A DNA stretch of 64,000 nucleotides, from IMG/VR virus record IMGVR_UViG_3300044712_000982, positions 42,286-106,285 of that record; one strand, given 5' to 3'. The notes beneath the pieces are model-generated. The model saw nothing but the letters and a program-made list of their open reading frames with translations. It was not told where the DNA came from and ran no database searches. Every line of letters starts with the position of its first letter. Within the stretch, counting starts at the first letter, position 1. Position numbers and translations under genes: made by a program. The stretch comes from a virus. Shown here one piece after another: positions 17,943 to 26,153 of this stretch.

Positions 17943-20429
17943 GTGGTCGCATCGTGGCGCCCTGATCTGGCGGTCCAGCTCGCGTTCAACGCCGATCCGA
18001 ACGATCCGTCCGCTGTGCCGACGTGGGTTGATTTGTCGCACCTGTTTATGCGCATGGCATCGTGTAAGCGCGGCCGGCAGTACGAGTTGGATCAGAATCA
18101 GGCGAATGCGCCGACGCTCGAATTCTATGACCCGAGCGAGCTACTGAATCCGGCGAACACGGCAAGCCCCTATTATGGATATCTGGTGCCGTATCGGCAG
18201 ATACTGATTCAGGGAATGTGGCCAAACACCACAACCGGAAACATTCTCAACACGGCCGGATCGATCCTGTATGACGGTGACCCGTATAACGGGTCGTTCG
18301 AGTCGTATGCGCCGGGCGCACTGCCGGGCTGGCTCACAGGTGTCGGCGGGACGATCCCGGCGGTGGTTGCGTCAACTCCCTATCAGGGCGCGAATTGTGC
18401 CGTTTGGACAGTTGGTGGGGGGGCAACGGTACAGGGCGCCGAATTCTCCCTACCGTGTATTCCGGGGCGCCAATACACAGTGTCGGCGTATGTGCAGCAA
18501 ACGTCGGCCTCGACGCAGCAGATCACGGTGGACGGTTCGGCCGGCACTTCGACGACCACAATCAACGCGTATGTGCGGTTGTCGAAGACGTTCACCGCGA
18601 CGCAACCTAGCCACACGTGCCGGGTCGCGACGACCGGCACAGCGGTTGCCGGGATCGTACGACTGGACGCGGTGCAGCATGAGCAGTCCGCGTCGGCTAC
18701 CGCGTTCACGACGACCGGGCCGATCATCTATCCGGTGTTCCGAGGGTTCATCGAACGGTTCCCGCGGACGTGGCGACATCGTGGCGTCATGGGTTTGTGT
18801 GCGGCGAAAGCCGTGGACGCTTTCGGGCCGCTGAATCGGTTCAAGGTCGATACGGAGGTCCGGGGTAGTATCAATGCGCTCGAACCCGACTATTATTGGC
18901 CGTTGGGTGAGCCGGACGGTACGACGACGTGGGGTGGGAACGGTACCCAGTATTTGACGGCCATATCGTCGCCGTATGGTGGTGGGCCGCTCGATTCGGG
19001 TGTTGCGCACGGCATTCCGGGGGATCCTGGCGGTACCGGCGTTGAGATCACCCTCCCCGCATATATTGGCAATCCGCAGGGGACGTTGCTGTATGGTGGC
19101 GGGCCGAATTCGCCGATTGTGACTGGCGGTTCGGGGGCGTCGTGGGCGTTGTCGGTGGCGATCTGGTATGCCCGCACCGATGTTGACGATTCGAAGTACC
19201 AGATTGTGATGCTGTCTGCGCCCGGGTTGAATAATGTTCCGCTGTCGTTGGCGATGTCGGACGCCGGTGGCGGCGCGGTTGATTTCGAGTTGGCCACTTG
19301 GGTTGGTATTCCGTCCGGTATTGCGACGGTCGGATCGTTCGACTACGACGAAGAACCCCACCTGTTGGTTGCGAATGTGTCTGTCGCTGCGGACACGTTG
19401 ACGCAAGAGTTGTGGGTTGACGGCACATATTACGGGTCGAACACGGAGACGTGCAGTACCCTGTTTGGCACCGCGACGCCTGATCTGGTGGCGAACACGG
19501 TCACTGTCGGCGGGTTTGTTGCCGACCTCGGATATTGCACCGTCAACGCAGGCTTGTATTCGCACGTCGCGATTTGGGATCGTGTCCTCACGTCGACCGA
19601 GGTCACGGCACTGTATGTTGCCGGCCGTGGCAGCGGCAACGAAACAGCCGGCGACCGCATTTACCGCTACCTGTCGTACGGCTGGTCCGGTGAAGTGTAT
19701 GTCAACCCTGGACGTTCAACAATGGGCGTCAACGCACTAGCGAGGCGGACGGCGCTCCTCGCCGCATGCCAGGATGTTACGGTCACCGAGAACGGCAACT
19801 TTTGGGCCGACAGTGCGGGCGTGGTGCGGTTCGCGGGCCGGGACGAACGCTACCAGGCATTAACCGCAGTGTGCACATTCGGGGAAGACGTGGCCGGCGG
19901 GGAATATCCGTACGGTGAGGGAATCGTCTACGACATCGACCCGATGCGCATCTACAACGAAGTCACGGTCACCAACTCGGGCGGCATTGTTTCGCGGCGA
20001 ACAGACCCAACAAGCATCAAACGGTTTTTCCCGAATTCGTTCGAGCGCACCATTAATGTCGCCGACGACAATGAGGCGATCGCCTGCGCGCAGTGGATCC
20101 TGACGGGCCATAAGGATCCGCAGCAGCGTGTGGCGTCGTTGACGCTGGATCCGGCGTCGAATCCGACCCTGTGGACTGTTGTGCTCGGCTTGGAAGTCGG
20201 GGATCGGGTGACGGTGAAGACCCGCCCGAAAGCCGCAAATAGTGGTGCCGGTTTCACAATGTCCGGGGACTATTTCGTCGAGTCGATTTCACATGACACG
20301 GTCGATATGGATGCTGGGGTTTGGCGGACGACGTTGACGATGTCGCCGGTCCCGGTGTTGAGGCCGTTCATTCTCGATGATGCCACATACGGCGTGTTGG
20401 ATGACACGTCGTGCACAACCGTGTATTGA
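17943..20429 (+). CDS. minor tail protein with LamG/concanavalin-like domains
   Basis: 828 residues, GTG start preceded by GGGAAGGGGGTG. Seen: a baseplate-like N-terminal ~110 residues; a carbohydrate-binding-module-like beta sandwich (about 115-255, NGSFESYAPGALPGW); a LamG-type sandwich (about 310-560, opening INALEPDYYWPLGEPDG and closing SHVAIWDRVLTSTEVTALY); then a C-terminal baseplate-like domain. It likely sits at the tail tip and binds host surface glycans. Confidence 0.75.
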   Translation: MVASWRPDLAVQLAFNADPNDPSAVPTWVDLSHLFMRMASCKRGRQYELDQNQANAPTLEFYDPSELLNPANTASPYYGYLVPYRQILIQGMWPNTTTGNILNTAGSILYDGDPYNGSFESYAPGALPGWLTGVGGTIPAVVASTPYQGANCAVWTVGGGATVQGAEFSLPCIPGRQYTVSAYVQQTSASTQQITVDGSAGTSTTTINAYVRLSKTFTATQPSHTCRVATTGTAVAGIVRLDAVQHEQSASATAFTTTGPIIYPVFRGFIERFPRTWRHRGVMGLCAAKAVDAFGPLNRFKVDTEVRGSINALEPDYYWPLGEPDGTTTWGGNGTQYLTAISSPYGGGPLDSGVAHGIPGDPGGTGVEITLPAYIGNPQGTLLYGGGPNSPIVTGGSGASWALSVAIWYARTDVDDSKYQIVMLSAPGLNNVPLSLAMSDAGGGAVDFELATWVGIPSGIATVGSFDYDEEPHLLVANVSVAADTLTQELWVDGTYYGSNTETCSTLFGTATPDLVANTVTVGGFVADLGYCTVNAGLYSHVAIWDRVLTSTEVTALYVAGRGSGNETAGDRIYRYLSYGWSGEVYVNPGRSTMGVNALARRTALLAACQDVTVTENGNFWADSAGVVRFAGRDERYQALTAVCTFGEDVAGGEYPYGEGIVYDIDPMRIYNEVTVTNSGGIVSRRTDPTSIKRFFPNSFERTINVADDNEAIACAQWILTGHKDPQQRVASLTLDPASNPTLWTVVLGLEVGDRVTVKTRPKAANSGAGFTMSGDYFVESISHDTVDMDAGVWRTTLTMSPVPVLRPFILDDATYGVLDDTSCTTVY

Positions 20430-20441
20430 CGGGGGGAAATT

Positions 20442-20960
20442 GTGGGTGGTGTAACCAGTTCGGGGTTTGTTCCCGGCGTGCTGTATTCGGCCGATCTGAC
20501 TGCTGCCGTCGACTGGGGTCGGCCGGTGTATGCGCTGAAGACCGCGGACCAGGCGCGGAACAGCAGCACAACATTGACGGACGACACAGAGTTGACGGTC
20601 CCGGTCGTGGCGTCGGCGAAGTACGCGCTCGACCTGTTTCTCTACTATGATGCGACGGCCGGGGTCGATATCAAGTTTGGGTTCACATTCCCGGCCGGTG
20701 CGACATTGACGTTCGGCGGGATCTGTTATCTCGTGGGCGGCTCGTTCACGATCGCGATGCTCCGGGCGCAGCGTGCCACGTCGGGGTCGACGACACTGGC
20801 CGCGTCTGGTGGCACCACACCCCATACGCGGATCGACGGGACGTTGATTACTGGTGCGACGGCCGGGGATTTGACGTTGCAGTGGGCGCAGAACACGTCG
20901 AATGCGGCTGCAACGACGGTGAAGACCGATTCTTTGCTGCGTCTGACGCGGTTTGCCTAA
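20442..20960 (+). CDS. minor tail protein, beta-rich
   Basis: 172 residues, GTG start with GGGGGGAAA upstream. Contains a hydrophobic beta-sandwich pattern (YALDLFLYYDATAGVDIKFG) resembling receptor-binding or tail-spike head domains. It follows the LamG tail protein and precedes the lysis genes. Function inferred from location. Confidence 0.6.
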   Translation: MGGVTSSGFVPGVLYSADLTAAVDWGRPVYALKTADQARNSSTTLTDDTELTVPVVASAKYALDLFLYYDATAGVDIKFGFTFPAGATLTFGGICYLVGGSFTIAMLRAQRATSGSTTLAASGGTTPHTRIDGTLITGATAGDLTLQWAQNTSNAAATTVKTDSLLRLTRFA

Positions 20961-20989
20961 ACGCACAATTCACCCTGTGAGGTTTCCGC

Positions 20990-21832
20990 ATGGTTACGTT
21001 GGCGCCAGAAGCGCTGGCCTGGTTAGCTCGTGAATGGGAACACGGCATTGACACCGCGCGTGCCCGGAACGACGCTGCCACGTTCTCCGGGATCGTTGGC
21101 GACGCCCAACATCGGGCAGAAGGCGGCTACCACATCAGCCGCGAAGACCAGCCGGCCACGAATTACAGCATCTCGGACTTCTCCGACGACCGTGAGGGGT
21201 CGTCGAATCTGGCCGCCGCCGTGGACATGACGATGGACCGCGAAGCGATGGTCATGGTGACGGGGCGCCTCGCCGCCGCGTGGTCGGTGCGGGATCCGAG
21301 GCTTGCCAACGTGCGCGCATTCAACGGCACATTGGATGGGGTCAACGCGTGCCGATGGGATGCCGCGAATGATCCGAACGTGACGACTTGGGCGGACTCC
21401 ACGCATTTGTGGCACGTGCACCTTGAGGTGTTCCGCAAGTACGCCGATGACGTGGAGACCGCACGCAACATTCTTTCAGTGATTCTCGGAGCCGGAAACG
21501 ACAGCGCGGAGGGCGACATGCAGTTGGATGAGCAGTTCGACATTCCCGATTGGGATAAGACGTGGGGTGGCCCGGAGCGGACATCGGTGCAGACGGCGTT
21601 GGCTGTTTCGCAGCGTCGGTCGTTCCTGGCGTGGCGGTCGACGAAGGATGTCGTGGCGAAGGTCGACGAACTGACAAAGAAGGTCGACGCGTTGGCTGCG
21701 AGGCCCGCGACGACGGTCGACCTCGGCGATGGGGGGCGGGCGGCACTTGCCGATCTGACGGCGAAGGTCGACCGGATCGTGGCCGCGCTGGAGTCAGCCG
21801 GCGCTGGGCTTGGCAAGGCGGACGGCCGGTGA
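20990..21832 (+). CDS. putative endolysin, M15-like peptidase
   Basis: 280 residues. His48 (GGYH), Asp79 (AAAVD) and His144 in HLWHVHLEV form the His/Asp/His set of zinc D,D-carboxypeptidase/endopeptidase-like enzymes. The C-terminal third is a coiled coil (KVDELTKKVDALAA, LTAKVDRIVAALE) that could mediate oligomerisation or wall attachment. It opens the lysis group and would cut peptidoglycan peptides at the end of infection. The spacing of His48 and Asp79 is wider than in classical VanY, so the subfamily is uncertain. Confidence 0.65.
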   Translation: MVTLAPEALAWLAREWEHGIDTARARNDAATFSGIVGDAQHRAEGGYHISREDQPATNYSISDFSDDREGSSNLAAAVDMTMDREAMVMVTGRLAAAWSVRDPRLANVRAFNGTLDGVNACRWDAANDPNVTTWADSTHLWHVHLEVFRKYADDVETARNILSVILGAGNDSAEGDMQLDEQFDIPDWDKTWGGPERTSVQTALAVSQRRSFLAWRSTKDVVAKVDELTKKVDALAARPATTVDLGDGGRAALADLTAKVDRIVAALESAGAGLGKADGR

Positions 21833-21990
21833 GCCCGTTGATCGGTACGGGTGAGCATCCGACGGTGGGCGTGTCGGCGCGGGTGGATCAGGTGTGCGCC
21901 CGGGTGGACATGGTGACGCGCGAGCTGCGGACGCTGGCCGAGGTTGCGTTGGTGCGACCCCCGCTGCGCACAGTCCCGCCGCAGCGCTGA
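21829..21990 (+). CDS. small lysis-region protein
   Basis: 53 residues from the GTG at 21829, coupled to the endolysin stop. One amphipathic helix (VDQVCARVDMVTRELRTLAEVAL). No membrane segment; function unknown. Confidence 0.5.
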   Translation: MSPLIGTGEHPTVGVSARVDQVCARVDMVTRELRTLAEVALVRPPLRTVPPQR

Positions 21991-22009
21991 CGAAGGGACG
22001 CGGGGGGTC

Positions 22010-22249
22010 ATGGCGGTAGGGGATCGGGAGTTTGGGGCGCTGCTGGAGCGCGTAGACGGGCTGGCGGAGGCGCTGCACGAGGCGCTGCCGGCGTTGCAAC
22101 GGCGGGACACGTGCCAGTTGACGTGCGGCGCGCTGGAGCGGCGCGTGGCGGCACTTGAGGGGCGTCCGGTGCGGTTGTGGCCGCTACTGATCGGCGCGGC
22201 CGGGGTACTGGTGGCGATCGCTGCGCTGGTCGTGTCGCTGGCCAAGTAG
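22010..22249 (+). CDS. holin-like protein, one C-terminal membrane segment
   Basis: 79 residues, GGGGGGT upstream of the ATG at 22010. N-terminal coiled coil, then a single C-terminal membrane helix (LLIGAAGVLVAIAALVVSL) and a Lys end. It sits between the endolysin and a second holin-like gene, so a holin, antiholin or spanin-like role is likely. Single-segment lysis proteins of this kind are common in actinophages. Confidence 0.65.
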   Translation: MAVGDREFGALLERVDGLAEALHEALPALQRRDTCQLTCGALERRVAALEGRPVRLWPLLIGAAGVLVAIAALVVSLAK

Positions 22250-22283
22250 GATCGCGGCAACGCCAAGGGGTGGCGAGGGGTGC

Positions 22284-22307
22284 GGGGGTCGACTACGGTC
22301 GGCCCCC
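22284..22307. terminator. bidirectional hairpin between convergent genes
   Basis: GGGGGTCGAC (22284-22293) pairs with GTCGGCCCCC (22298-22307) with one G-T pair and a TACG loop. It separates the rightward lysis genes from the leftward gene ending at 22316. Confidence 0.75.
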
Positions 22308-22315
22308 GTCGGCGT

Positions 22316-22573
22316 CTATCCGGCGGCGCGGAGTTGCCCGAGGTCGGGCAGTTGCGACCACGCCCACGGCGTTTCGTAGACGGCGCGTGCGGGCTCCGGG
22401 GTGGTCCAGCAGATCCCGAGTCCGCCCATGGGGGCAACCCAATACAGAGTGTGGCCGAGTCCGGGCGCCCGGCCGATTCGCAGGGTGATTTTCCGGCTGG
22501 CGATGGTTTCGGAGCCGGGGAGCCGTAGCGGGTTGATGGGTCTACCGCCGTATGGCCATCGATTCTCGCCCAT
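22316..22573 (-). CDS. hypothetical protein, reversed within lysis region
   Basis: 85 residues starting MGENRWPYGGRPINP, rich in Pro, Trp and Gly, ending QLPDLGQLRAAG. It is the only leftward gene among the lysis genes and is closed by its own hairpin, which marks it as a possible moron (independently expressed accessory gene). No family recognised. Confidence 0.6.
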   Translation of the reverse strand: MGENRWPYGGRPINPLRLPGSETIASRKITLRIGRAPGLGHTLYWVAPMGGLGICWTTPEPARAVYETPWAWSQLPDLGQLRAAG

Positions 22574-22621
22574 CTCGTGATCGTACCGCTGGGCTCTGAC
22601 GTTTCGTAGACGTTCATTCGC

Positions 22622-22652
22622 GCGGCCGGATTCATAGGTTCGGCCGCTTTCT
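22622..22652 (+). terminator. hairpin with T tract before the r1t-like holin
   Basis: GCGGCCG pairs with CGGCCGC across a 12-base loop, followed by TTTCTT. It lies upstream of the holin gene at 22677 and may regulate holin transcription. Confidence 0.6.
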
Positions 22653-22676
22653 TGCATTCCAAGATCGGGGGATCTC

Positions 22677-22895
22677 ATGTACGGACGCAAATTCTGGACG
22701 GCGGCAGTCGAAAGGGCGACCAAAACACTCGCGCAAACACTGCTGACCGTGCTGCCGATCGGGGTTGGGATCGCGGATCTGCCGTGGCTGGCCGGGCTGT
22801 CGATCGCCGCATCGGCCGCAGTCTTGTCGCTGTTGACGTCGGTCGGGTCGGCGCAGGTCCGCGATGACACGCCGTCGCTCGTGGGTGATCGGTGA
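22677..22895 (+). CDS. phage holin, r1t-like
   Basis: 72 residues. Opens RKFWTAAVERATKTLAQTLL, the usual N-terminus of r1t-type holins, then two hydrophobic segments (LLTVLPIGVGI and AGLSIAASAAVLSLLTSV) and a short polar tail. It would form the membrane lesion that releases the endolysin. The stop overlaps the next GTG. Confidence 0.75.
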   Translation: MYGRKFWTAAVERATKTLAQTLLTVLPIGVGIADLPWLAGLSIAASAAVLSLLTSVGSAQVRDDTPSLVGDR

Positions 22896-23296
22896 CCGCG
22901 CAGCCGCCACGGTGCCGACAGACGATCTTCGCCAACCCGGACGATCCGGGCGCGCCGCTCGGCAACTGTTTGCAGGCTGCTATCGCGTCGATGCTCGGGT
23001 TGCCGCTCGACTCGGTGCCGCACTTCGTGCAGGTCGAGGCGGACGGCGGGCGCCCGTTCGGTGTGATCCTGCGCGAGTTCCTTGAGGCTCGCGGTTTCGA
23101 GCTCGCAATCGACGTCGACCCGGAGCCGGGTGAGGAGTACCTCGCGATCGGCAAGTCACCGCGCGGCCAGGGCCTGTACCACTGCGCGATCTACCGGGAC
23201 GGCGTGCTGGTCCACGACCCGCACCCGGACGACACCGGCGTGGCCGAGGTGACCCGCCGGTGGGTGCTGCGCCACACGGACGGTGGCGTGCGGTGA
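22892..23296 (+). CDS. papain-like cysteine peptidase, C39-like
   Basis: 134 residues, coupled to the holin. Cys26 in GNCLQAAIASMLG, His97 in LYHCAIYRDG and Asp109 in VHDPHPDD give a C39/papain-like Cys-His-Asp set. Members occur in actinophage genomes as accessory peptidases. Here it could help lysis or act on a host protein. Confidence 0.65.
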   Translation: MTAQPPRCRQTIFANPDDPGAPLGNCLQAAIASMLGLPLDSVPHFVQVEADGGRPFGVILREFLEARGFELAIDVDPEPGEEYLAIGKSPRGQGLYHCAIYRDGVLVHDPHPDDTGVAEVTRRWVLRHTDGGVR

Positions 23297-23514
23297 GCCG
23301 CAGATTCGAGCTTCACGCCGACGCGCCGGAATCAACGGGACGGTTGGTCATCGCGGGAGTTGGGATCGTCGCGGAGGGCATCGAGTTCGGCGACGGGACG
23401 GCGGTGGTGCGCTGGCGTGAGGACCCCCCGTCGACCTGCATGTGGGGCTCAATCGCCGAGATGGGTTTGGCGCAGGCGGCGTCTAGGGTGCAGATCGTGT
23501 GGGTCGACCGTTGA
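23293..23514 (+). CDS. small hypothetical protein
   Basis: 73 residues from the GTG at 23293, overlapping the upstream stop. Contains RLVIAGVGIVAEGIEFGDGTAVVRW, a short beta-rich motif seen in many small phage proteins of unknown function. Confidence 0.6.
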   Translation: MSRRFELHADAPESTGRLVIAGVGIVAEGIEFGDGTAVVRWREDPPSTCMWGSIAEMGLAQAASRVQIVWVDR

Positions 23515-23642
23515 CGCCGCAAGCCTGGCTGATCGTGCTGGCGGTCGCGTCGCTCGCCGTGATGGTGGTCAACGCGACGCTGCCGGCCTGCCAGACGAGG
23601 TACATGCGCCGCGCAGACCAGCGGGCCGAACGTCAGCCGTAG
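23511..23642 (+). CDS. 43-residue membrane peptide
   Basis: TTG start overlapping the preceding TGA. One membrane segment (AWLIVLAVASLAVMVVNATL) and a basic tail (RYMRRADQRAERQ). It ends the rightward lysis cluster and overlaps by ten bases the end of the leftward gene at 23633. A small lysis-modulating or superinfection protein is possible. Confidence 0.5.
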   Translation: MTPQAWLIVLAVASLAVMVVNATLPACQTRYMRRADQRAERQP

Positions 23643-24181
23643 ACCCATTCGACGGCGGTCTTCCCGTCGCGGGAGGTTTGCCGCAGCGTCCACCGCTGGC
23701 TGCGGTATGCGGCGTCGACGTGGACCTCCAGGTCTGTGACTTTGCGCGTGGCCCCAGCGGGGAGCGGGTTGTCGAGGACCGTGGTTGCGGAGACGTCGGA
23801 GCCGTTGGTGTCGATGCCGCGTAGGTGGATCGTGTCGGGGTCGATGGGTTCGGTGCCGGCGGTGATGGTTGCGGGGGCGACGAAGACGGACTTGTTGCCG
23901 CAGTCGTCGCAGGGCGAATAGGTCGGCTTGCTGATGGTGATGGTGTAGCCGTCGATCGCGGCGGGCTGTCCCCATTGTGCGGGCGTGACGGTGGCCGACG
24001 TCGATGGCGTTGGCGTCCCGAATGCGGCTTTCAGTTCGTCGATCGCGTGTAGCTGTTCGTCGGTGGCCTTGTTGATGCGGTAGCCGGCGCCGTAGGCGAT
24101 CGTGCCGGCCCCTGCCACGAGTACGAGTCCGGTGGCGAACGCGACGGCCAGGGCGACGGGGTCTGTGCGGGTGCTGGTCAC
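23633..24181 (-). CDS. membrane-anchored secreted protein
   Basis: 182 residues from the GTG at 24181; a longer version from the GTG at 24277 is possible. One N-terminal membrane segment (ALAVAFATGLVLVAGAGTIAYG), then an extracytoplasmic beta domain with a CDDC pair and a terminal VEWVYG. The design resembles DUF4352-like surface proteins. Leftward orientation next to the lysis operon suggests a lysogenic conversion or superinfection-exclusion gene, which is inference. Confidence 0.6.
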   Translation of the reverse strand: MTSTRTDPVALAVAFATGLVLVAGAGTIAYGAGYRINKATDEQLHAIDELKAAFGTPTPSTSATVTPAQWGQPAAIDGYTITISKPTYSPCDDCGNKSVFVAPATITAGTEPIDPDTIHLRGIDTNGSDVSATTVLDNPLPAGATRKVTDLEVHVDAAYRSQRWTLRQTSRDGKTAVEWVYG

Positions 24182-24238
24182 CGGCTGAGTGTCGCGGATC
24201 TGGGGCGGCACGCCGAGCCGTTCGCCCGGTAGTGGGCG

Positions 24239-24266
24239 GGGCGGAAGGTTCGATTCCGCCCGTTTT
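24239..24266 (+). terminator. rho-independent terminator
   Basis: GGGCGGAA (24239-24246) pairs with TTCCGCCC (24254-24261), loop GGTTCGA, followed by GTTTT. The loop resembles a tRNA T-loop by chance; no tRNA is present. Confidence 0.7.
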
Positions 24267-24285
24267 ATATAGATCACATACGACT

Positions 24286-24314
24286 CACCGCATCGATCCC
24301 GGTGCGGTGTTTTT
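24286..24314 (+). terminator. strong rho-independent terminator
   Basis: CACCGCA pairs with TGCGGTG (24303-24309), followed directly by TTTTT. With the terminator 20 bases upstream it closes the rightward late region and insulates the next operon. Confidence 0.85.
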
Positions 24315-24327
24315 GCTGCTCACGCGG

Positions 24328-24424
24328 TAGAATCTGCCTACAACTAAAGACGGGCCGGGAGTGCGCTTAGGCAACGCACTTGATCCCGGCCCTTGATCGG
24401 ACAACACAGTCGAAGGAGCGTCCG
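24328..24424 (+). promoter_or_regulatory. promoter-like box and structured RNA leader
   Basis: A TAGAAT -10-like box (24328-24333) precedes a 14-bp stem: GGGCCGGGA-GTGCG (24352-24365) with CGCAC (24075+304 i.e. 24375-24379) and TCCCGGCCC (24384-24392), separated by a 4-base bulge. A second hairpin, CGGAC/GTCCG (24398-24402/24420-24424), exposes GAAGGAG in its loop just ahead of the leader ATG. The arrangement suggests translational control or attenuation of the initiator operon. Confidence 0.6.
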
Positions 24425-24428
24425 ACCC

Positions 24429-24485
24429 ATGTGCGAGGGTAATGCACGAACAGACGTGCGCGCGGATAGCGGCGGCGGCCTGTGA
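24429..24485 (+). CDS. 18-residue leader peptide
   Basis: Reads MCEGNARTDVRADSGGGL, with GAAGGAG ten bases ahead of the ATG. Its TGA overlaps the ATG of the initiator gene (TGATG), so ribosomes finishing it can restart on the initiator. It is the only well-placed ribosome site in this leader, so initiator synthesis probably depends on it. Confidence 0.55.
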   Translation: MCEGNARTDVRADSGGGL

Positions 24486-25435
24486 TGTACGACGATGATC
24501 CGGCCGACGAAACCGCTCGGCCGACGGCGGCCCCACACGAGTGGTTCGGGCTCGTCAAGCGGGCACGCCTCGGCACCAGCCACCTCGGCCGTGAGCGCAA
24601 GCGGGCACTACTTGCCTTCGGGACCTATGCGGACACCGGCAAGGAAAACGGACAGGTGCCCGGCGAGCACGTTCACTGCGGCGTTGCCAGGCTGGCTACC
24701 GATCTGGAGATCGGGTTCTCGACAGCCCAGCGGTACCTCGCGTGGATGCGCAGTACCGGTCTGATCGAGCTGACGGCGAAAGGAAGCTACCGACTCGGGC
24801 TCGCTGACGAGTATCGGCTGACGCTCCCGACTCCGGAGCAGGCCGATGAGTTACGAATCTTGGATCCGAGCGCGTACAAGGAGCTTGTCGGCGGGAAGGT
24901 CCGGGCGAACAAGTCGAGGCACAAGCCGAAGGTTTCGGACCTCACCTTGACTGAGGTCCGAACCTGTGGACAAGCCGGTGACGTTGGCGACGATCCCGGC
25001 GAGTCTTTGGACCTCACACTGACTGAGGTCCAAAGTGCGTTTCGGACCTCGATTCCGGATGGTTCGGACCTCAGTCAGTGTGAGGCCCCACCGAACCTAG
25101 ATCTCACCGACCCTATGTATTTGACCGAACCTGAAATGGTTGATCTTGCAGCTAGGGTTACCCATACGCGCGCGCGAGGCTGTGGACGACGAGATCCTGA
25201 TCAAGGGGAAGTAAGCGGCACGGCTCCGCCGGCCGCCGCGATCAGACCTCCCCGACAGGGCGCGATACCCGAGCAACCGAAACCGTCGGAAGAACGCGAA
25301 TACACCGACGACAGGAAGATCACCAACGCAATCAAGGCCGGATACTGCCCAAGCTGCTACCTCGTCGGCGACTTCACCCCCGTCGCCAACGGCGCACGAA
25401 CCTGCCAGCACCACGCAAAGATAGGCGCGGCATGA
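24485..25435 (+). CDS. winged-helix replication initiator-like protein
   Basis: 316 residues from the ATG at 24485, coupled to the leader peptide. Residues about 40-120 form a winged-helix domain (ARLATDLEIGFSTAQRYLAWMRSTGLIELT), as in phage and plasmid replication initiators. The middle is low-complexity because the gene carries palindromic DNA repeats, read as DLTLTEV and similar. The C-terminus has a Cys-His motif (CPSCY..CQHH). By analogy with lambda O it should bind the internal iterons and open the origin. Confidence 0.7.
   Translation: MYDDDPADETARPTAAPHEWFGLVKRARLGTSHLGRERKRALLAFGTYADTGKENGQVPGEHVHCGVARLATDLEIGFSTAQRYLAWMRSTGLIELTAKGSYRLGLADEYRLTLPTPEQADELRILDPSAYKELVGGKVRANKSRHKPKVSDLTLTEVRTCGQAGDVGDDPGESLDLTLTEVQSAFRTSIPDGSDLSQCEAPPNLDLTDPMYLTEPEMVDLAARVTHTRARGCGRRDPDQGEVSGTAPPAAAIRPPRQGAIPEQPKPSEEREYTDDRKITNAIKAGYCPSCYLVGDFTPVANGARTCQHHAKIGAA
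24937..25088. repeat. three 23-bp palindromic iterons, candidate origin
   Basis: GGACCTCACCTTGACTGAGG-type units lie at 24937-24959, 25009-25031 and, inverted, 25066-25088, with a half-site GGACCTC at 25044-25050. Each is an imperfect palindrome around TGACTGAGGTCC. An AT-richer stretch follows at 25115-25155. They lie inside the initiator gene, the classic arrangement of lambdoid origins. Confidence 0.7.
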
Positions 25436-25641
25436 ACCGAGTGATCGAATTTCCAGGCCGCCGTCAGCCCCGTAGGGACCTCCCCGACCGCACAATCCCA
25501 GCAGTCGTCACCCTCATCGCCGAACATCTCGTCGACACCGTCGCCGCCGCACTGGAAGCCGAAGGAGTCGAATTCGAGACCCGCGAACGCGTCACCCGGA
25601 GACTCCTGCTGACCGAACACGAACGCGAGGCGCAGGCATGA
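25432..25641 (+). CDS. small hypothetical protein
   Basis: 69 residues, ATG overlapping the initiator stop. Helical (IPAVVTLIAEHLVDTVAAALEAEG) with a basic end; a similar helical pattern recurs in the third gene downstream. No family recognised. Confidence 0.55.
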   Translation: MNRVIEFPGRRQPRRDLPDRTIPAVVTLIAEHLVDTVAAALEAEGVEFETRERVTRRLLLTEHEREAQA

Positions 25642-25889
25642 CCAGTCGCAGCCAGTCCGGGAATCCGCCAACTGGTTCCGACCAGGAAAAACGTCGAGTT
25701 TCCGCAGGCTGCGACTGGCGACTGGATCCCAGGCTGCGGCAGATTACCCACGAAGAGCACGACTGGCCGGCGCCGGTCGGTAGAGGTTCAAGGGGAACTC
25801 CGGTACCCCTGATGCGTTTCGGCCAGCACGTGACAGCCACCGACGCCGAGAACTTCGGCACCCACGAACGCGAGAGGATGGCCGCATGA
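25638..25889 (+). CDS. small hypothetical protein
   Basis: 83 residues with ATGA overlaps at both ends, which supports it as real despite low complexity. Mostly polar and possibly disordered; no motif recognised. Confidence 0.5.
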   Translation: MTSRSQSGNPPTGSDQEKRRVSAGCDWRLDPRLRQITHEEHDWPAPVGRGSRGTPVPLMRFGQHVTATDAENFGTHERERMAA

Positions 25890-26128
25890 GTACTCCCGAC
25901 CTTCCCCGAGACGACCGACTCTTTGCACCCGAGCCGCAACGGGGACCACTCCGCGACTCCGTCCCGTCGCCGAAACGCAACGCCAGGCCGCTGCCGGCGC
26001 TGTTCGCCGAACTCCGCAACGTCCTCAGCGCAATGGACGCAGCCATGTCCGCCGAGGGCGCGACGCCAGAATTCCGCACCCGCGTCACGAACCGGCTCGT
26101 CTGGGGCCAGCCGGACGGGCCGACGTGA
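25886..26128 (+). CDS. small hypothetical protein
   Basis: 80 residues, ATGA overlap upstream. The C-terminal helix LPALFAELRNVLSAMDAAM and TRVTNRLVWG resemble the product of 25432-25641, which suggests divergent duplicates. Confidence 0.55.
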   Translation: MSTPDLPRDDRLFAPEPQRGPLRDSVPSPKRNARPLPALFAELRNVLSAMDAAMSAEGATPEFRTRVTNRLVWGQPDGPT

Positions 26129-26153
26129 TCGGCGCGGTTGGGATGATGGCGGC

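Noticed and set aside
21163-22662. 499-codon minus-strand frame
   Set aside because: Crosses the endolysin, the holin-like gene and the 22284 terminator and has no ribosome site; a shadow of real genes.
24239-24266. tRNA fragment suggested by GGTTCGATTCC
   Set aside because: The bases form a simple 8-bp terminator hairpin with T tract; no acceptor, D-arm or anticodon arm fits.
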